DNA from: Planctomycetota bacterium
GTDB lineage: Bacteria; Planctomycetota; UBA1135; GCA-002686595
Direction: 5' to 3'
NCBI GenBank assembly: GCA_020853575.1
Contig: JADYYP010000067.1
Span: forward strand, 52,072 to 116,071
DNA length: 64,000 nt
Shown: piece after piece, positions 29,601 through 39,504 of the stretch
Position numbering within the stretch: the first letter of the stretch is position 1
Layout of the letters: the number at the start of each line of letters is the position of its first letter
Translations under genes and position numbers: made by a program
The notes under the pieces: model-generated
The model's input: the letters and a program-made list of their open reading frames with translations, nothing else
What the model was told of the DNA's origin: nothing
The model's database searches: none

Positions 29601-32096
29601 GAGCTCGGCCGGCAGAACGACCTTGCCTCCGATGCCCACGCCACGCACCGGCGCGAGGTAGACGTCCACGCGGTCGATCTCGATCTTGAGGCCGCCGACC
29701 TGCAGCGCGTGATTGAGGCCGGCTCCTGGCGACAGCGAGAGCTGAGCCTGCTGCGCACCGAGCACGATGTTGCCCGAGAGCATCGGGATCGGCCCTGCCG
29801 GCGTGAGCAGCGTCAACGCAGAACTGGTCTGGAGCGAGTTCGTGGACGTGTCGATCGCCGCGGTTCCGCTGATCCCGAGCAGGTTCTCGATCGAGACGTT
29901 GCCCGACACCTGCCAGAGCGGACCGCTGACCGTGAACTGATCGAAGTAGACCGTCACGCCGCCCGGGCCACCGAGCTGGAGCTGGTTCACGCCGGACCCC
30001 GGCGGAGCCGGCGACACCGTGAGCTGGAGCGGTAGCGACTTGTTGTCGAGCGGGTTGAGCGAGTTCTCGAACAGCAGTGAGGCTTGGTGGGTCCCGATCG
30101 GCGTGCTCTGCGGCGTGTAGCTGATCGTCACAGGGTTGGAGCCGCCGCCCGAGACGGCGCCGATCGATGGGCTGACGCTCAACCATGGCGTGTTCGCTGG
30201 GACGGTCTTCACGCGCCAGCTGAGGAGCGTGCTGGCGCCACCGACATTGAGCACGTTTCGCAGGTCAGAGGGAGGGGCCGCTCCGCCAGGGTGATACGTC
30301 TTGACGATCAGCGACGCGTTGTTGAGTTCGAGGTCCGGCGCAATTGCTGGAGCGATCGTGATCGAAACAGGCAGTGTCGTCGTGTCGCTCGTGTCGTTGT
30401 TGTTCTTGAAGACGAGGTTCGTGGCGTACTGGCCGGGCGCGAGGTTGGTCGTGGCGAAGGAGATCGTCACGCTTTGACCGAGAGATCCCTGCGCGACGCC
30501 GCTGCCGTTGCTCGACCAAGGGGCAACGCTGACCCAGTTCGCGGCGGGGGACTCGTCGACGTGCCAAGAGAGCCAGGAACCGGGGTCGCCGATGTTCTTG
30601 ACGACACGCGGCACGGACGCGGGGGACGGGGCGCCCTCGATGAGGCTCGGCAACACGATCGGTGTCGTGCCAATCCAGATGCGGGCCTGCGGGGTTGGGG
30701 ACGTCTGAGTGTCGCGCACGAAGACGTCTCCTGTGGCGTTCGTGTCGCCGGGGACGAGGTTTGACGCACCGCTTTCGAATGCTACGTAGCGGCCGTCACC
30801 AGACATGGCGCTGCAGTTGCTGTAGCTGTTTGGCTGCGCACCACTCGCCGCAAGACTGACTAGACTTGTCGCTCCACCAAGTTGGTCGCGCACGAACACG
30901 TCATAATACCCATTGGTGTCCCCGGACACGAGGTTGGTGGCATTGCTCGTGAACTCAATGTAGCGCCCGTCGGCCGAGATTGAACAGTTGCACGTGCTGC
31001 TCCCGTTGCCCGGTGATCCACCGCTTCCGACACTCACCAAGCTTGTGCTTCCGCTGACGCGGTCGCGCACGAACACATCCCAGGCGCCATTGGTGTCGCC
31101 TGGAATGAGATTGCCTGCGCTCCCGAACATGACAACATATCGACCATCACTGGAAATGGCTCCCACACCAGTGTCTGCGTCCGCCTGCACACCGGCAGAG
31201 GAAAGGCTCACAATGGTAGTTGTGCCAGCAACTCGATCATGCACAAATACATCGGAGTGGCTATTTGTGTCGCCAGGGACGAGATTCGGATTTACACTAC
31301 TAAACGCCACAAATCGCCCGTCGCTAGAGAGCTGGGCGCCATACGAGTCGAACTGAAACTGAATCGGCCCCGGTAGCTGGTAGCTGATCAAAGAAGTGGT
31401 GGCTGTTGTGCGATCGTGCAGGTAGATGTTTGAGTAACTGTATGGTTGGCTGGCTACCAAGTTCGAGGCCTTGCTCTCGAATGCTACAAATCGACCATCG
31501 GAGGACACGGTGGCGCGTGCACTCTCCCCATTTGATTGCGCTCCACCGGTGGCGATGCTCACTCGACGAGTCAGATGGCTGATCCTGTCATGCACGAAGA
31601 TGTCAGTTCTAGAATTCGTATCACCTACTACTAGGTTGTTCGCATAACTCTCGAATACGACATAGCGTCCGTTCGAGGAAATGGACGGGCGTAGGCAGCC
31701 CCAATTTGCCTGATCGCCTGTCGATGAGACGCTCACGCGAACCGTGGTGCCGGCTACACGGTCGTACACAAAAACGTCCATCCAGCCGTTTGTGTCGTTT
31801 AACACTAAATTGCTCGCCTGGCTTTCAAAAGCGACATAGCGGGCGTCGGCGGAAATTCCAGCACGGTAACTGGCCTGATTACCTTGCACGCCCGTGGAGT
31901 CGACGCTTACGCGCGTCGTCGTCCCCTGCTGACCGGCGGCATGCGAGGTCGTGAATGCTAGCGCGAACGCGGCAGGGCCCCCGAGTAGGCGAAGCCCTCT
32001 ACCACAGCGTCGATGCCGCTCGTGGGACACTCCGTTGGCCTGTCCACCGAGAGTCCCTTCGCCCGCACCGCAACCCGCGCGACTCCAGATGCTCAT
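26616..32096 (-). CDS. Giant secreted multidomain protein (TolB-like propeller, BACON-like, FN3, He_PIG domains)
   Basis: 1826 residues. ATG at 32096 chosen for GAGGAG about eight bases upstream; a long basic n-region precedes the hydrophobic core (GGPAAFALAFTTSHAAG). Residues ~60-465 are eight repeats of about 50 residues with SSDGRYVAFES..SNLV.GDTN and DVFVRDR..GTT, a TolB/PD40 propeller. Two BACON-like Ig folds follow (~470-695), then a long beta-rich part of unknown type (~700-1225), an Ig-like domain, FN3 (~1330-1420), two cadherin/He_PIG domains (~1422-1605, PSGMTLGASNGQLRWTP) and a pre-peptidase C-terminal-like end. It lacks the YCTA module and ends VRVLFAP. GC falls to about half within the propeller part. 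Extracellular adhesion or scaffold role is inference. Confidence 0.8.
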   Translation of the reverse strand: MSIWSRAGCGAGEGTLGGQANGVSHERHRRCGRGLRLLGGPAAFALAFTTSHAAGQQGTTTRVSVDSTGVQGNQASYRAGISADARYVAFESQASNLVLNDTNGWMDVFVYDRVAGTTVRVSVSSTGDQANWGCLRPSISSNGRYVVFESYANNLVVGDTNSRTDIFVHDRISHLTRRVSIATGGAQSNGESARATVSSDGRFVAFESKASNLVASQPYSYSNIYLHDRTTATTSLISYQLPGPIQFQFDSYGAQLSSDGRFVAFSSVNPNLVPGDTNSHSDVFVHDRVAGTTTIVSLSSAGVQADADTGVGAISSDGRYVVMFGSAGNLIPGDTNGAWDVFVRDRVSGSTSLVSVGSGGSPGNGSSTCNCSISADGRYIEFTSNATNLVSGDTNGYYDVFVRDQLGGATSLVSLAASGAQPNSYSNCSAMSGDGRYVAFESGASNLVPGDTNATGDVFVRDTQTSPTPQARIWIGTTPIVLPSLIEGAPSPASVPRVVKNIGDPGSWLSWHVDESPAANWVSVAPWSSNGSGVAQGSLGQSVTISFATTNLAPGQYATNLVFKNNNDTSDTTTLPVSITIAPAIAPDLELNNASLIVKTYHPGGAAPPSDLRNVLNVGGASTLLSWRVKTVPANTPWLSVSPSIGAVSGGGSNPVTISYTPQSTPIGTHQASLLFENSLNPLDNKSLPLQLTVSPAPPGSGVNQLQLGGPGGVTVYFDQFTVSGPLWQVSGNVSIENLLGISGTAAIDTSTNSLQTSSALTLLTPAGPIPMLSGNIVLGAQQAQLSLSPGAGLNHALQVGGLKIEIDRVDVYLAPVRGVGIGGKVVLPAELGHSKVTINNLTWMENTQRFDLVGVFTQPTVQIPGAPWRIEPLYVSFDTIGGNFGISGTLKLNVPPGLNVNASATMVGGQLDSIAASYTNGPEIPIGTTGFAIRGLGGSVSGFAQPPLTLGATINLTTTPGIPIPNNNIRILTADIGAQLTASPQWVFQLDGAATMFDPDTPIAGNIFFWAYSYDGLPFGNVHTVLEPTGFYGVADLNFLDILVGNAWLTVRRNTAGTGVDVNGSVSGAVQIPAGWPLGPATLAQNIISFNNNGVVATGYIGPIAATLSVMMDGRIEFLGPPAESFGLNIAAGTTLALFRARPLAGTLQEFQLVSPTGLVFTPQNSPAAMADLSALTQIATYLGPLGSDGSLWFAVQNPEVGTWDTVLIGQTPIADTTVIVGNERPRVVVSAPANDVQGTSVLVSYSAFDRDDVATVRYYLDRDQVGFDGTPIGPTDLEVDGPGSRTLDLSSWPAGQYFLVVEADDGRSAPARAYAPGRVTIAPSSALAAPTMVVTTPEDDGSLTLRWNRVQGAAGYRATFAPERGGDPHVIEVHGAGNTTVSLETQPGQRYAVCVTAIDAAGAPGLPSSTAVSLARVAGANNAPVLQGSASVIARVGAPMLHRVPGFDANNDALSYALTTAQAGMSIGATSGQLSWTPPADLVGRVPFQVQVTDSHGASALRDYVVGVVAAIDPNLPPQIGSCPDLVAQAGALYEFDVNARDPEGGSLTYVLDEGPSGMTLGASNGQLRWTPAIADVGPHAVAFHVTDGNGASEQRRYTLEVGGAPSATVFRLGEDVAGALPLDGLTSYVFEAVAGTRAAFAIAASGGTIEPRARLYGTNGAVLGEWSPPVVTPGTGGQPGHWTESLAPIQLTQTGLYRVDVYAANGTAGSWVLFTRGRSPRQIVLDALVSPSTAHDFQFEAVSGRVVELATVRKASGELIPSVEVIDPAGQFVDLTYYRSSSPVGNLISLDDLPITQLGTWTVRVRNDATATGHAFVRVLFAP

Positions 32097-32284
32097 GAGC
32101 CCACTCCTCAGTCCGATGCCCGCGCCCATTCGTCGGTGCGTCCGCGCCGCGCGGACACGGCGGTCCGGTGCCCAGCTTGGTCTCACCGAGCCTAGGGGCT
32201 CCATCGCAAGGCGTGTCGGCAGCGTTTGGGGATTCCTGGGGAATACCCACTGATTCGTACCCGGCGGTGAGCGCGCCAGCGCGC

Positions 32285-32593
32285 CTACCGGAGGCGATTC
32301 AGGGCGCAGTTCGTTCCGACTGACCCAGCCCCCAAGTTAGGGCCAGTCGTTTCCTCACACTCCGGCAGTCGTTGGAGGGTACGTACGGGGGGCGCTGGCC
32401 GTCGAGCTGCAGGCGTCGACGGTGAGCGCCGCAGCGTGCCTGCTGGAGCACGGCGCGACTCTGGAGCGAGCGCGGGTCGCGCGAGCAACTTGGCTGCGGC
32501 GTCGAGCGTCACGCCGTCGGCGTGGAAGTAGGCCAGGATCGCCAGCGTCGCCGCCAGCGCGATGCCACACAGCAGCAACAAGTTCGAGAGCAC
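32285..32593 (-). CDS. Possible small single-pass membrane protein
   Basis: From GTG 32593 a 102-residue frame starts with a clean hydrophobic helix (LSNLLLLCGIALAATLAILAYF) then a basic/proline-rich tail. No convincing ribosome-binding site and no family. The rest of the 32097-32742 gap shows nothing else. May be chance in GC-rich DNA or a relic. Confidence 0.22.
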   Translation of the reverse strand: MLSNLLLLCGIALAATLAILAYFHADGVTLDAAAKLLARPALAPESRRAPAGTLRRSPSTPAARRPAPPVRTLQRLPECEETTGPNLGAGSVGTNCALNRLR

Positions 32594-32742
32594 CGAGACA
32601 CCACGCCGGGAGCTCCGGGGCGGTCTCCCAAGGCACTCCTGGACGCAACGCGTGGGGCGGATCGAGGCTGTTTGGGCTGGTTGGGTCCAGTTCCTGAACC
32701 AGGAAGCGGGTGGCGGGCGTTGGGTCAGGCGAGCGGACGGGC

Positions 32743-35526
32743 CTACGGCAACAGGAAGAAGGTGAGAGCGTTGCTCAAGCTCGTCGTCTTGGGCGCCGGC
32801 GGGTCGCGGTACCAGGCCTGGGCCCAGACCTGATCGCCGGGCGCGAAGGGCTGGCCGACCGCGGTCGGGTGCGTCGCGCGGTAGGCGTTCCAGTCGAGCG
32901 ACAGCGAGCCGTCGCAGGCGCCGCTCGTGCCTCCCACCGTGGCGGTCGGAGTGTGCTCCGTCGGCGACTTCACGCACAGAAAACTCGAGCCCATGCCCCA
33001 CGGTGAACTAACCGGCCCCGAGACTCCATAGAAGATCAGGGCGTTGTGCTGGCCGGGCAGCTGGGACGCAACGATCGAGTGGCCCGAGCTCGCAGTCACA
33101 CTCGGCACGCCGCTGCCCGCGAGGCTCGCGACGCAACCTTGGCTCGACGTTCCTGCCGTGCAGTAACTCGTGCCCGCGACTTCGATCGGGCAACCCCAGC
33201 GCGCGATGTAGCTGTCGCCAGAGTCCGGCGCGCTGTTGAACAACCCGGCGACGATCAGCGACGAACCGTACAGGTCCTGATGCACGACCAGGGTGTTGAC
33301 CTGCGCGACCTGGCCGGTCGTGCCCGAGCCGAGAGGAGACAAGCTCGTGCCGTTCCAGCGTGCAAGGCACGCGAACGGATTGCCGCCGATGGTGGTGAAG
33401 CTGCCGCCCATGAAGAGCGCCGGGCCCGTGCCGTCGTCGTGCACCGCGAGGGTTTCGACGGAGCTGTTGAGCCCGGGAAACGGAGTGGACCAAGCGCCGT
33501 TGCGCCAGCGCGCGAGCCACGGTCGCGACTGACCGCCCGCCATCTGGAAGCTGCCGCCGACGTACAGCGCGGACCCGCCGCCATCGTCGAAGACTGCCAG
33601 GCTATACGCCGACGCGCTCAGGCCGGCGCCGAGCGCGCTCCAACTGGTGCCGTTCCACTTGGCGATGTTGGCCGCGGGCACGCCGCCTATATTGCTGAAG
33701 GTACCGGCGACGAACAGGGCCGGGCCGGAGCCGTCGTCGTAGGTGACCATGGTATCGACGTTGACGAACGAGCCCTGGAGTCCCGTCCCCAGTGCGCTCC
33801 AGTTCGCGCCATTCCATCTGGCGATCCCGCCGGTGTTTGCCGTTCCGCCCGCGCTGGAGAAATAACCTCCGACGTAGAGCGCGGTACCCGAGCCGTCGTC
33901 GTGGCCGTAGAGCGCTGTGACGCTGCTGTTGACGCCACTGCCGAGGGCCGACCATGAACTCCCGTCCCACGAGGCGATGTAGCTCGCCGGGACACCGCCG
34001 GCCGACGAGAAGTAGCCCCCCACGTAGAGACGCGGGCCGCTGCCGACGTCGACGCTCTCGACCTCGCTCACGAACATGTTGGGCCCCGTGCCGACACCGT
34101 CCCAGCGGGTGCCTGTCCAACGCGCAAGGTACGGCGTTGCCGCAGCTCCGGCGTGCGTGAAGTTCCCGCCGGCGTAGATCTCGGGCCCCGAGCCGGAATC
34201 AAACGTAGCCGCGTCGAAGACGAACTCGTTCAGTCCCGTGCCGATGCTCGACCAACTCGTGCCCGACCAGCGCGCGAACTGATGGGAGCCCGTCGGGCCG
34301 GCAGCGCGGAAGTTGCCACCGACGTAGAGTTGCGCTCCCGAGCCGTCGTCGAACACTCCCAGCGCGGAGCCGAAGGTCGTCGAGGAACCTTCGCTCAGCC
34401 CAGTTCCCAGCGAGCTCAGCGCAGCACCATTCCAGCGCGCGATGTGGCCTATGGGGCTTATGAAGCTCCCCGTGAGGTAGAGCTCGGGCCCGGAGCCGGA
34501 GTCGAACACATCGATGGCGTAGATGGCGGTGGAGACTCCCGTATTCAGGGGCAGGGAGAACGGAGTACCGAACGTGACGCCGTCCCAGTCGCGCACCAAG
34601 GCGACCGACAACGTGTAGAACGGAGTCGAGATGTCGTTCATGCCGGCGAGGTACAGCCGCGGGCCCGCGCCGGCGTCGTACGTCACCATGCTGTAGATGA
34701 GCGACATCGACGTGAGAGTGTTCGTGATCGCGCTCCACACCGTGCCGTTCCAGCGCGCGACCCCGAACGTTGCGACCGGTCCCGCCGCCGTGAACTGTCC
34801 GCCGACGTAGAGCGCATCGCCGCCGCCGTCGTTGTAGGTCGCGAGCGAACGGACTGTGCCCGTGATGCCGTTCTGCAGCGCGGACCAGCTGTTGTTGCGC
34901 CAGCGCGCGATGTTCGCGGCCGGCGCGCCACCGGCGGTCGTGAAACTGCCGCCGACGTACAGCGCGGGGCCGTTGGCGTCGGTGTAGACCGCGAGGGCGT
35001 GCACCGTTCCGTTGAGTCCGGAGCCCAGGGTGCTCCACGAAGCGCCGTTCCACCTCGCGATGCGGGACGCCGGCGCTCCTCCGGCCGTGGTGAAATCGCC
35101 AGCAGCGTAGAGCGCGTCGCCAGTGCCGTCGTTGAACACGCACAGCCCGTGCACGGTGCCGTTGAGTCCGGAGCCCAAGGCGCCGCAGGTGGAGCCGTTC
35201 CACTTCGCGATGCGCGACGTCGCGAAACCTCCGGCGCTCTGGAAATCGCCGCCGATGTAAAGCGCGTTGCCGGTGCCGTCGTCGAACTCGCACATCGCGC
35301 GGACCATCTCGCTCACTCACGGTTCTCCACCGAACGTGGGTACGAAACCCGGCGTGCAAGCTTGCGCGGAGGCGCGGGCGTCGGCGCCCACGGCAAGGGC
35401 GCACGACAGCCAAGCCAAGGTCGAGACCACAAGTCGAAGCGCGGCTCGCCGCACGGGAAACGGGTCGTTAGCGCTGCGCGAGCGCGCCGAACGTGGACGA
35501 GCGAGAGTCTCGAGAATGACGTGCAT
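32743..35526 (-). pseudogene. Secreted beta-propeller protein with YCTA-type module, split by one in-frame TGA
   Basis: ATG at 35526 (AGAAGG seven bases upstream) starts a signal-peptide region (...LRLVVSTLAWLSCALAVGADARASAQ) and the mature start CTPGFVPTFGGEP. Codon 70 is TGA (35317-35319). The same frame then runs unbroken for 857 codons: about 13 repeats of GGSFTTAGG..ASNIARWNG.SWSALGSGL type, then the C-terminal module at 32743-33165 (SYCTAGTSSQGC, SPWGMGSSFLCVKSPT, WYRDP, LSNALTFFLLP). In related proteins the signal peptide and 'FGG.PG' entry are continuous with the propeller, so the TGA most likely replaces GGA. A GTG follows the stop directly, but a product from it would lack the export signal. 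Confidence 0.75.
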
Positions 35527-35696
35527 GAAGCTGCCTTCTTGAAAGAGCCGCGCAGGAGTGTCCCGGCAATCGAGGTTAACCGGCATCCCTCACCAGCGCC
35601 AATTCTGGGGGCACGATCGGCCTGCTGGTGAGAGATGCGGGCTAGCTCGCTCCACGAATCTCGGAGCGCCAAGGTCGCCCGCCCCGCGCGTACTGA

Positions 35697-36245
35697 CCGG
35701 CTGACGCTGACCAACCGGACGAGCGCGAGGCGTCGCTCTTCAACCAACTCTGCGCTGTGTCGATCCAAGGCGGCGCCGCGCTCGCGCCCGAGAGCTCGCC
35801 GCCGCCCTGTTCGCTGTGCGCAGACATCGACGGCTTCTCGTTGCACGCCAACGTGCTCGTGCCCGCCGGCGAGCTCGAGCGGCTCGAGCGTCTCTGTCGC
35901 TATGTGACTCGGCCGCCGATCGCCACGCGGCGCCTCGCGCTCGCACCGGACTGCCGCGACATCTATGGCCTGAAGCGCCACTGGCGTGACGGCACGTCGG
36001 CTGTCTCGTTCGATCCTCTCACCTTCATCGAGCGCCTGGGCGCGCTCGTGCCACCCCCACGCTCCCACAAGCTCACTTACCAAGGCATGCTCGCGCCGGC
36101 CTCCGCCTGGCGCGATCTCATCTTGCCCAAGCGCGCACCCGCATCCACTTCGCCTTCCTGCGGCCCGCTCGCTCCCAACTCGCCGACCGCGCCGAGCACC
36201 TCCGCCCGCTCGCGCTCGTCGCGCTCGCTGCTGGGCTGAGCTCCT
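35697..36245 (+). mobile_element. IS91-family transposase fragment, central (Y2) part
   Basis: One frame reads DEREASLFNQLCAVSIQGGAAL, CADIDGFSLHANVLVPAGEL, RLCRYVTRPPIATRRLAL, IYGLKRHWRDGTSAVSFDPL and LVPPPRSHKLTYQGMLAPAS, the Y2_Tnp core that continues towards the C-terminus in IS91-family transposases. It is bounded upstream by an in-frame stop (35694-35696) and loses frame after 36130; a weak match continues to the ARS..SRSLLG region. The C-terminal zinc-ribbon part and the tail repeat are missing. Confidence 0.75.
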
Positions 36246-36364
36246 GCTCGGATCCCCCAGCACGCCACCGACGCCCCCAGCCGGTGCGATCGGATCGACG
36301 AGCCGCCTCGCTCGCGCGAGACCGTAGTGCGGAGATCGGCACTGCGAATACGCTTCAGCGGGGG

Positions 36365-39271
36365 TCACTTGCGGGAGACGGACTCGACCCGACTGCGCAG
36401 CTCGCCGTATCTCGACACGTCGGCGGGCTTCGGAACGAATTCGTCGAGCGCCACGCGTGCGGCGGCAGGGGCACCGAGCGCCAGCAACGCCTCCACCTGC
36501 AGTGCAGCTCCGTCGAACGAATCAGGTGCCAACGCGCGCAGGCGGCGGGCGAGCACCAGCGCGAGTTCCTGCTCGCCGGCGTTCAGCGCCTCGCGAATGA
36601 ACAGGGCCAGTTCCGCCGTGGTCGGGTCCTCGAGGGCCAGCGCGCGATGCAACTCCGACCGCGTCTGGTCGACATTTTCTTCGAAGCCCCCCAGCGCCGC
36701 GAGTCGCTGCTCGACTCGCAATCGCCAATAGCGCGCGGCGCGATCGACGTTGGGATAAATCGAAAAGGAATTCGCCGCCCTGGTCAAATGCTCACGCGCC
36801 TCTGCGAGCTGGTGGCGCTGGTCATCCACCGAGCCAGCGTTCTCGCGCGGCATCGAGCAGATCCCGAGATAGAAGTGGGTCATGCCCTCCGGATGTAGGG
36901 CGAGCGACTCACGGAGCGGCTTCAGCGCCAGTCCCGGGCTTATTCGCGCGGCAATGAAAGCGCGCGTGAGCGCGAGCCACGCCTGGTCGATCGGCGGCAG
37001 GTAGACGCGCGTGACAGCCACATCGCGATGAGTGTCCAGCGTGTTGGCCAACCGGAGTCCACGCGCGATCGCCATTCCGTCCCCGAGGAGGCGCAGATCC
37101 AGCACCTCGAACGGGCTCTCCAGCAGTGCAGGAAGACGTTCGCGCTGCGCTGTACACACATCGCACACACGCCGAAGTTCCGCGGACAGGTCCCCGGAGC
37201 CGAATTCGGCCACCGCTGCGCAGGCCTCGTCCACGCCATGGTCGTCGCGTTCGAGGGCGCTGATCATCCCCAACAGGAGGTCGGGGGACGGATCGCGCGG
37301 AAAGAGCGTGCGATACGCCTTTGCGCGGACACGGACCTCGTCGAAGCGTCCGAGGAAGAACAGGGAGACAAGGATCGCCGCGTGTGCGGAGTAGTGGGCG
37401 GGGTTCTGCGAGAGTGCGGACTGGAATTGGACGAGTGCACTTGGTGTCGACTCTGCGCGCAGACCGCTCGCGTACAGCTGATCGTCTGGATCCAGGCCGA
37501 GCGCGATCGCGTCGGTCAGTGCCGCCTGCGAGTTTTCGACGAAACGCACGTCACCTGTCGTCGACCAGGTTCCGAGTGTCAGATCGGCTCGGAGCAGCAT
37601 CACTTTAGCCCGGACCGCACGATCGAGAGACTGGGAGGAGAGTTCCTCGATCATTCGGCTCGAATCATCGATTCGACCGAGCGCAAACAGCGAACGGGCG
37701 GCGAGAACTTGCACATGCGGCGACGCTGGCGCGCCGAACTCGGCGAGTTGCTCGGTGCGGGCAACGACTTCGGTCCAACGACCCGATCGATATGCGAGTT
37801 CCGCGGCGGACTCGTTGACAGCTATGTGCCTTTGCCTCTCCACCCGGGCGGTGCGACGCGCGGTGTCGGCAACGACCCAGCCCACGACGAGCAACGGCGC
37901 CATGAACAGCGCCAACGTTGTTGCACGATTGCGCCGGATCCATTTGCGAGCCCTGGCCCAGGCGCCCTTCTCATAGGCTCCCACGACGCGCCCTTCCAAA
38001 TAGGCGCGCAGGTCCAGAGCGAGTGCCTCGGTGGTGGCGTAGCGCTGCGAGATCTCGCGCTGCATCGCCTTGTCGCAGATGGCCACCAGCTCAGGGGGCG
38101 CTGACGGCGCGAGACGCTCGATCGGCGCTGGCGGCTCGCGCAGGACGGTGAGCAGGATCGCGTTCTGCGACACGCGTGTTCCGCCGGGAGCGTACGGCAT
38201 CTCGCCCGAGACGAGCTGGTAGAGCATCGCACCGATCGAATAGACGTCGGAGTGTGGCCCGAGGCTGGCGAGCTCGCCGCGCGCCTGCTCCAACGGCATG
38301 TAGCTCGGTGTACCGATGACGGTGCCGTCCATCGTCATGAGCGGCGAGCCCGGCGTGCCTTCGGTGCTGTCGCGGCGCACCGTGAGCACCTCGCTCGGCG
38401 CCGTCGCAGACTTCAGCCTGGGCCGCACGTCGCGTCTGTCCTCGCTACCGAGCACGCGTGCGAGGCCCCAGTCCATGACGTACACCTCGCCGAAACTCCC
38501 CACCATGACGTTGGCTGGCTTGAGGTCGCGGTGGAGAACACGCTTAGAGTGTGCGAACGACATCGCCTCGCACACGCGCAGCAACACGCCGAGCGCGCGG
38601 ACCTGATTCCAGCCGTTGTGGCCCGTCTTCACGTGCTCGAAGATCTTGCGCAGGTCCTCGCCCTTCACGAGCTTCATCGTGAAGTACACGCGGCCCGAGG
38701 TGTCGAGTCCGAGCTCGTGCACGGGCACGATGCCGGGGTGATCGAGCTGGCCGGTGATCTGCGCCTCTTCGAGGAATCGGCCGAGCGTCTTGGGGTCGAC
38801 ATCGGGCGTGTGCGCCGTGGAGTTTCCGCTCTCGCCCGAGATGACTTTCATCGCCAGCGACCTCCGCAACTCGTCGTCCCAGACTTTCAGTACGACGCCC
38901 ATCCCGCCGCGTCCGAGCTCGCCAAGCAGTCTGTAGCGGGTGCCACGAGGTCCATCCGTCCGGAGCCGATCGAGCAACGCGCTCGAAGGATCGGCGCCAG
39001 CGCGCGGCTCGCCGCCGAGGGAGACATCGGAGTCGATGCGATGCCCGTGCTCTACTCTCCGACGCTTCGAGACCGTGGTAGCGGAGAACTGGGTGCGCAG
39101 TCGACTCGCGAACTCGAATGCGGCGAACAGCTCCCGGAGGCGACTCGCATACTGCGGATGCGCGCGGCAATGGGCCTCGAAGTCGACCTCCTCGCCGGCG
39201 TCTCGCTGTCTCAGGAACTCCAGCAGCAACTCTTCGACCCGGGCGTCGAACTGCGAGCCTGAATGCGCCAT
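36365..39271 (-). CDS. Membrane Ser/Thr protein kinase with TPR-like tail (DWG variant)
   Basis: 968 residues from ATG 39271. Kinase domain ~113-400: GRGGMG loop, Lys142 (LAMKVI), HRDLKPANV with Asp249, and DWGLARVLG in place of DFG (Asp267). The DWG form is frequent in planctomycete PknB-like kinases. Activation end GTPSYMPLEQARGE. A membrane helix near 450 (LALFMAPLLVVGWVVAD) is followed by ~500 residues of helical TPR-like repeats. The N-terminus (EELLLEFLRQRDAGEEVDFE) is the helical lead-in typical of such kinases. It has the same overall layout as the kinase at 15473 but is only a distant paralogue. Confidence 0.87.
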   Translation of the reverse strand: MAHSGSQFDARVEELLLEFLRQRDAGEEVDFEAHCRAHPQYASRLRELFAAFEFASRLRTQFSATTVSKRRRVEHGHRIDSDVSLGGEPRAGADPSSALLDRLRTDGPRGTRYRLLGELGRGGMGVVLKVWDDELRRSLAMKVISGESGNSTAHTPDVDPKTLGRFLEEAQITGQLDHPGIVPVHELGLDTSGRVYFTMKLVKGEDLRKIFEHVKTGHNGWNQVRALGVLLRVCEAMSFAHSKRVLHRDLKPANVMVGSFGEVYVMDWGLARVLGSEDRRDVRPRLKSATAPSEVLTVRRDSTEGTPGSPLMTMDGTVIGTPSYMPLEQARGELASLGPHSDVYSIGAMLYQLVSGEMPYAPGGTRVSQNAILLTVLREPPAPIERLAPSAPPELVAICDKAMQREISQRYATTEALALDLRAYLEGRVVGAYEKGAWARARKWIRRNRATTLALFMAPLLVVGWVVADTARRTARVERQRHIAVNESAAELAYRSGRWTEVVARTEQLAEFGAPASPHVQVLAARSLFALGRIDDSSRMIEELSSQSLDRAVRAKVMLLRADLTLGTWSTTGDVRFVENSQAALTDAIALGLDPDDQLYASGLRAESTPSALVQFQSALSQNPAHYSAHAAILVSLFFLGRFDEVRVRAKAYRTLFPRDPSPDLLLGMISALERDDHGVDEACAAVAEFGSGDLSAELRRVCDVCTAQRERLPALLESPFEVLDLRLLGDGMAIARGLRLANTLDTHRDVAVTRVYLPPIDQAWLALTRAFIAARISPGLALKPLRESLALHPEGMTHFYLGICSMPRENAGSVDDQRHQLAEAREHLTRAANSFSIYPNVDRAARYWRLRVEQRLAALGGFEENVDQTRSELHRALALEDPTTAELALFIREALNAGEQELALVLARRLRALAPDSFDGAALQVEALLALGAPAAARVALDEFVPKPADVSRYGELRSRVESVSRK

Positions 39272-39504
39272 GACGCGCAAGAGATTACCGCGCGTATCGC
39301 GTCTGCGGCGAGCCAGCGCCTGGGCTCGGTTCGCTCGTCGAGTGCAGAGCGGTCGCCGCCGCCCCCGGGATCACGAGCGCTGGGATGACGACTCGACCGG
39401 GCGCGACCGGCTCCAAACCCGGCTTCGCCGTCGTCCTGATGCGTCGTCGCGCCGCGCAGTCCGGCGCTCATGCCGCGCTTGGAGTCGATCGCCGGCCGCG
39501 CGAC

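Noticed and set aside
30750..31950. Regular repeats that might suggest a CRISPR array or tandem DNA repeat
   Set aside because: The periodicity is about 150 bases and lies in the protein repeat (TolB-like units) with diverged DNA; no short identical repeats with spacers.
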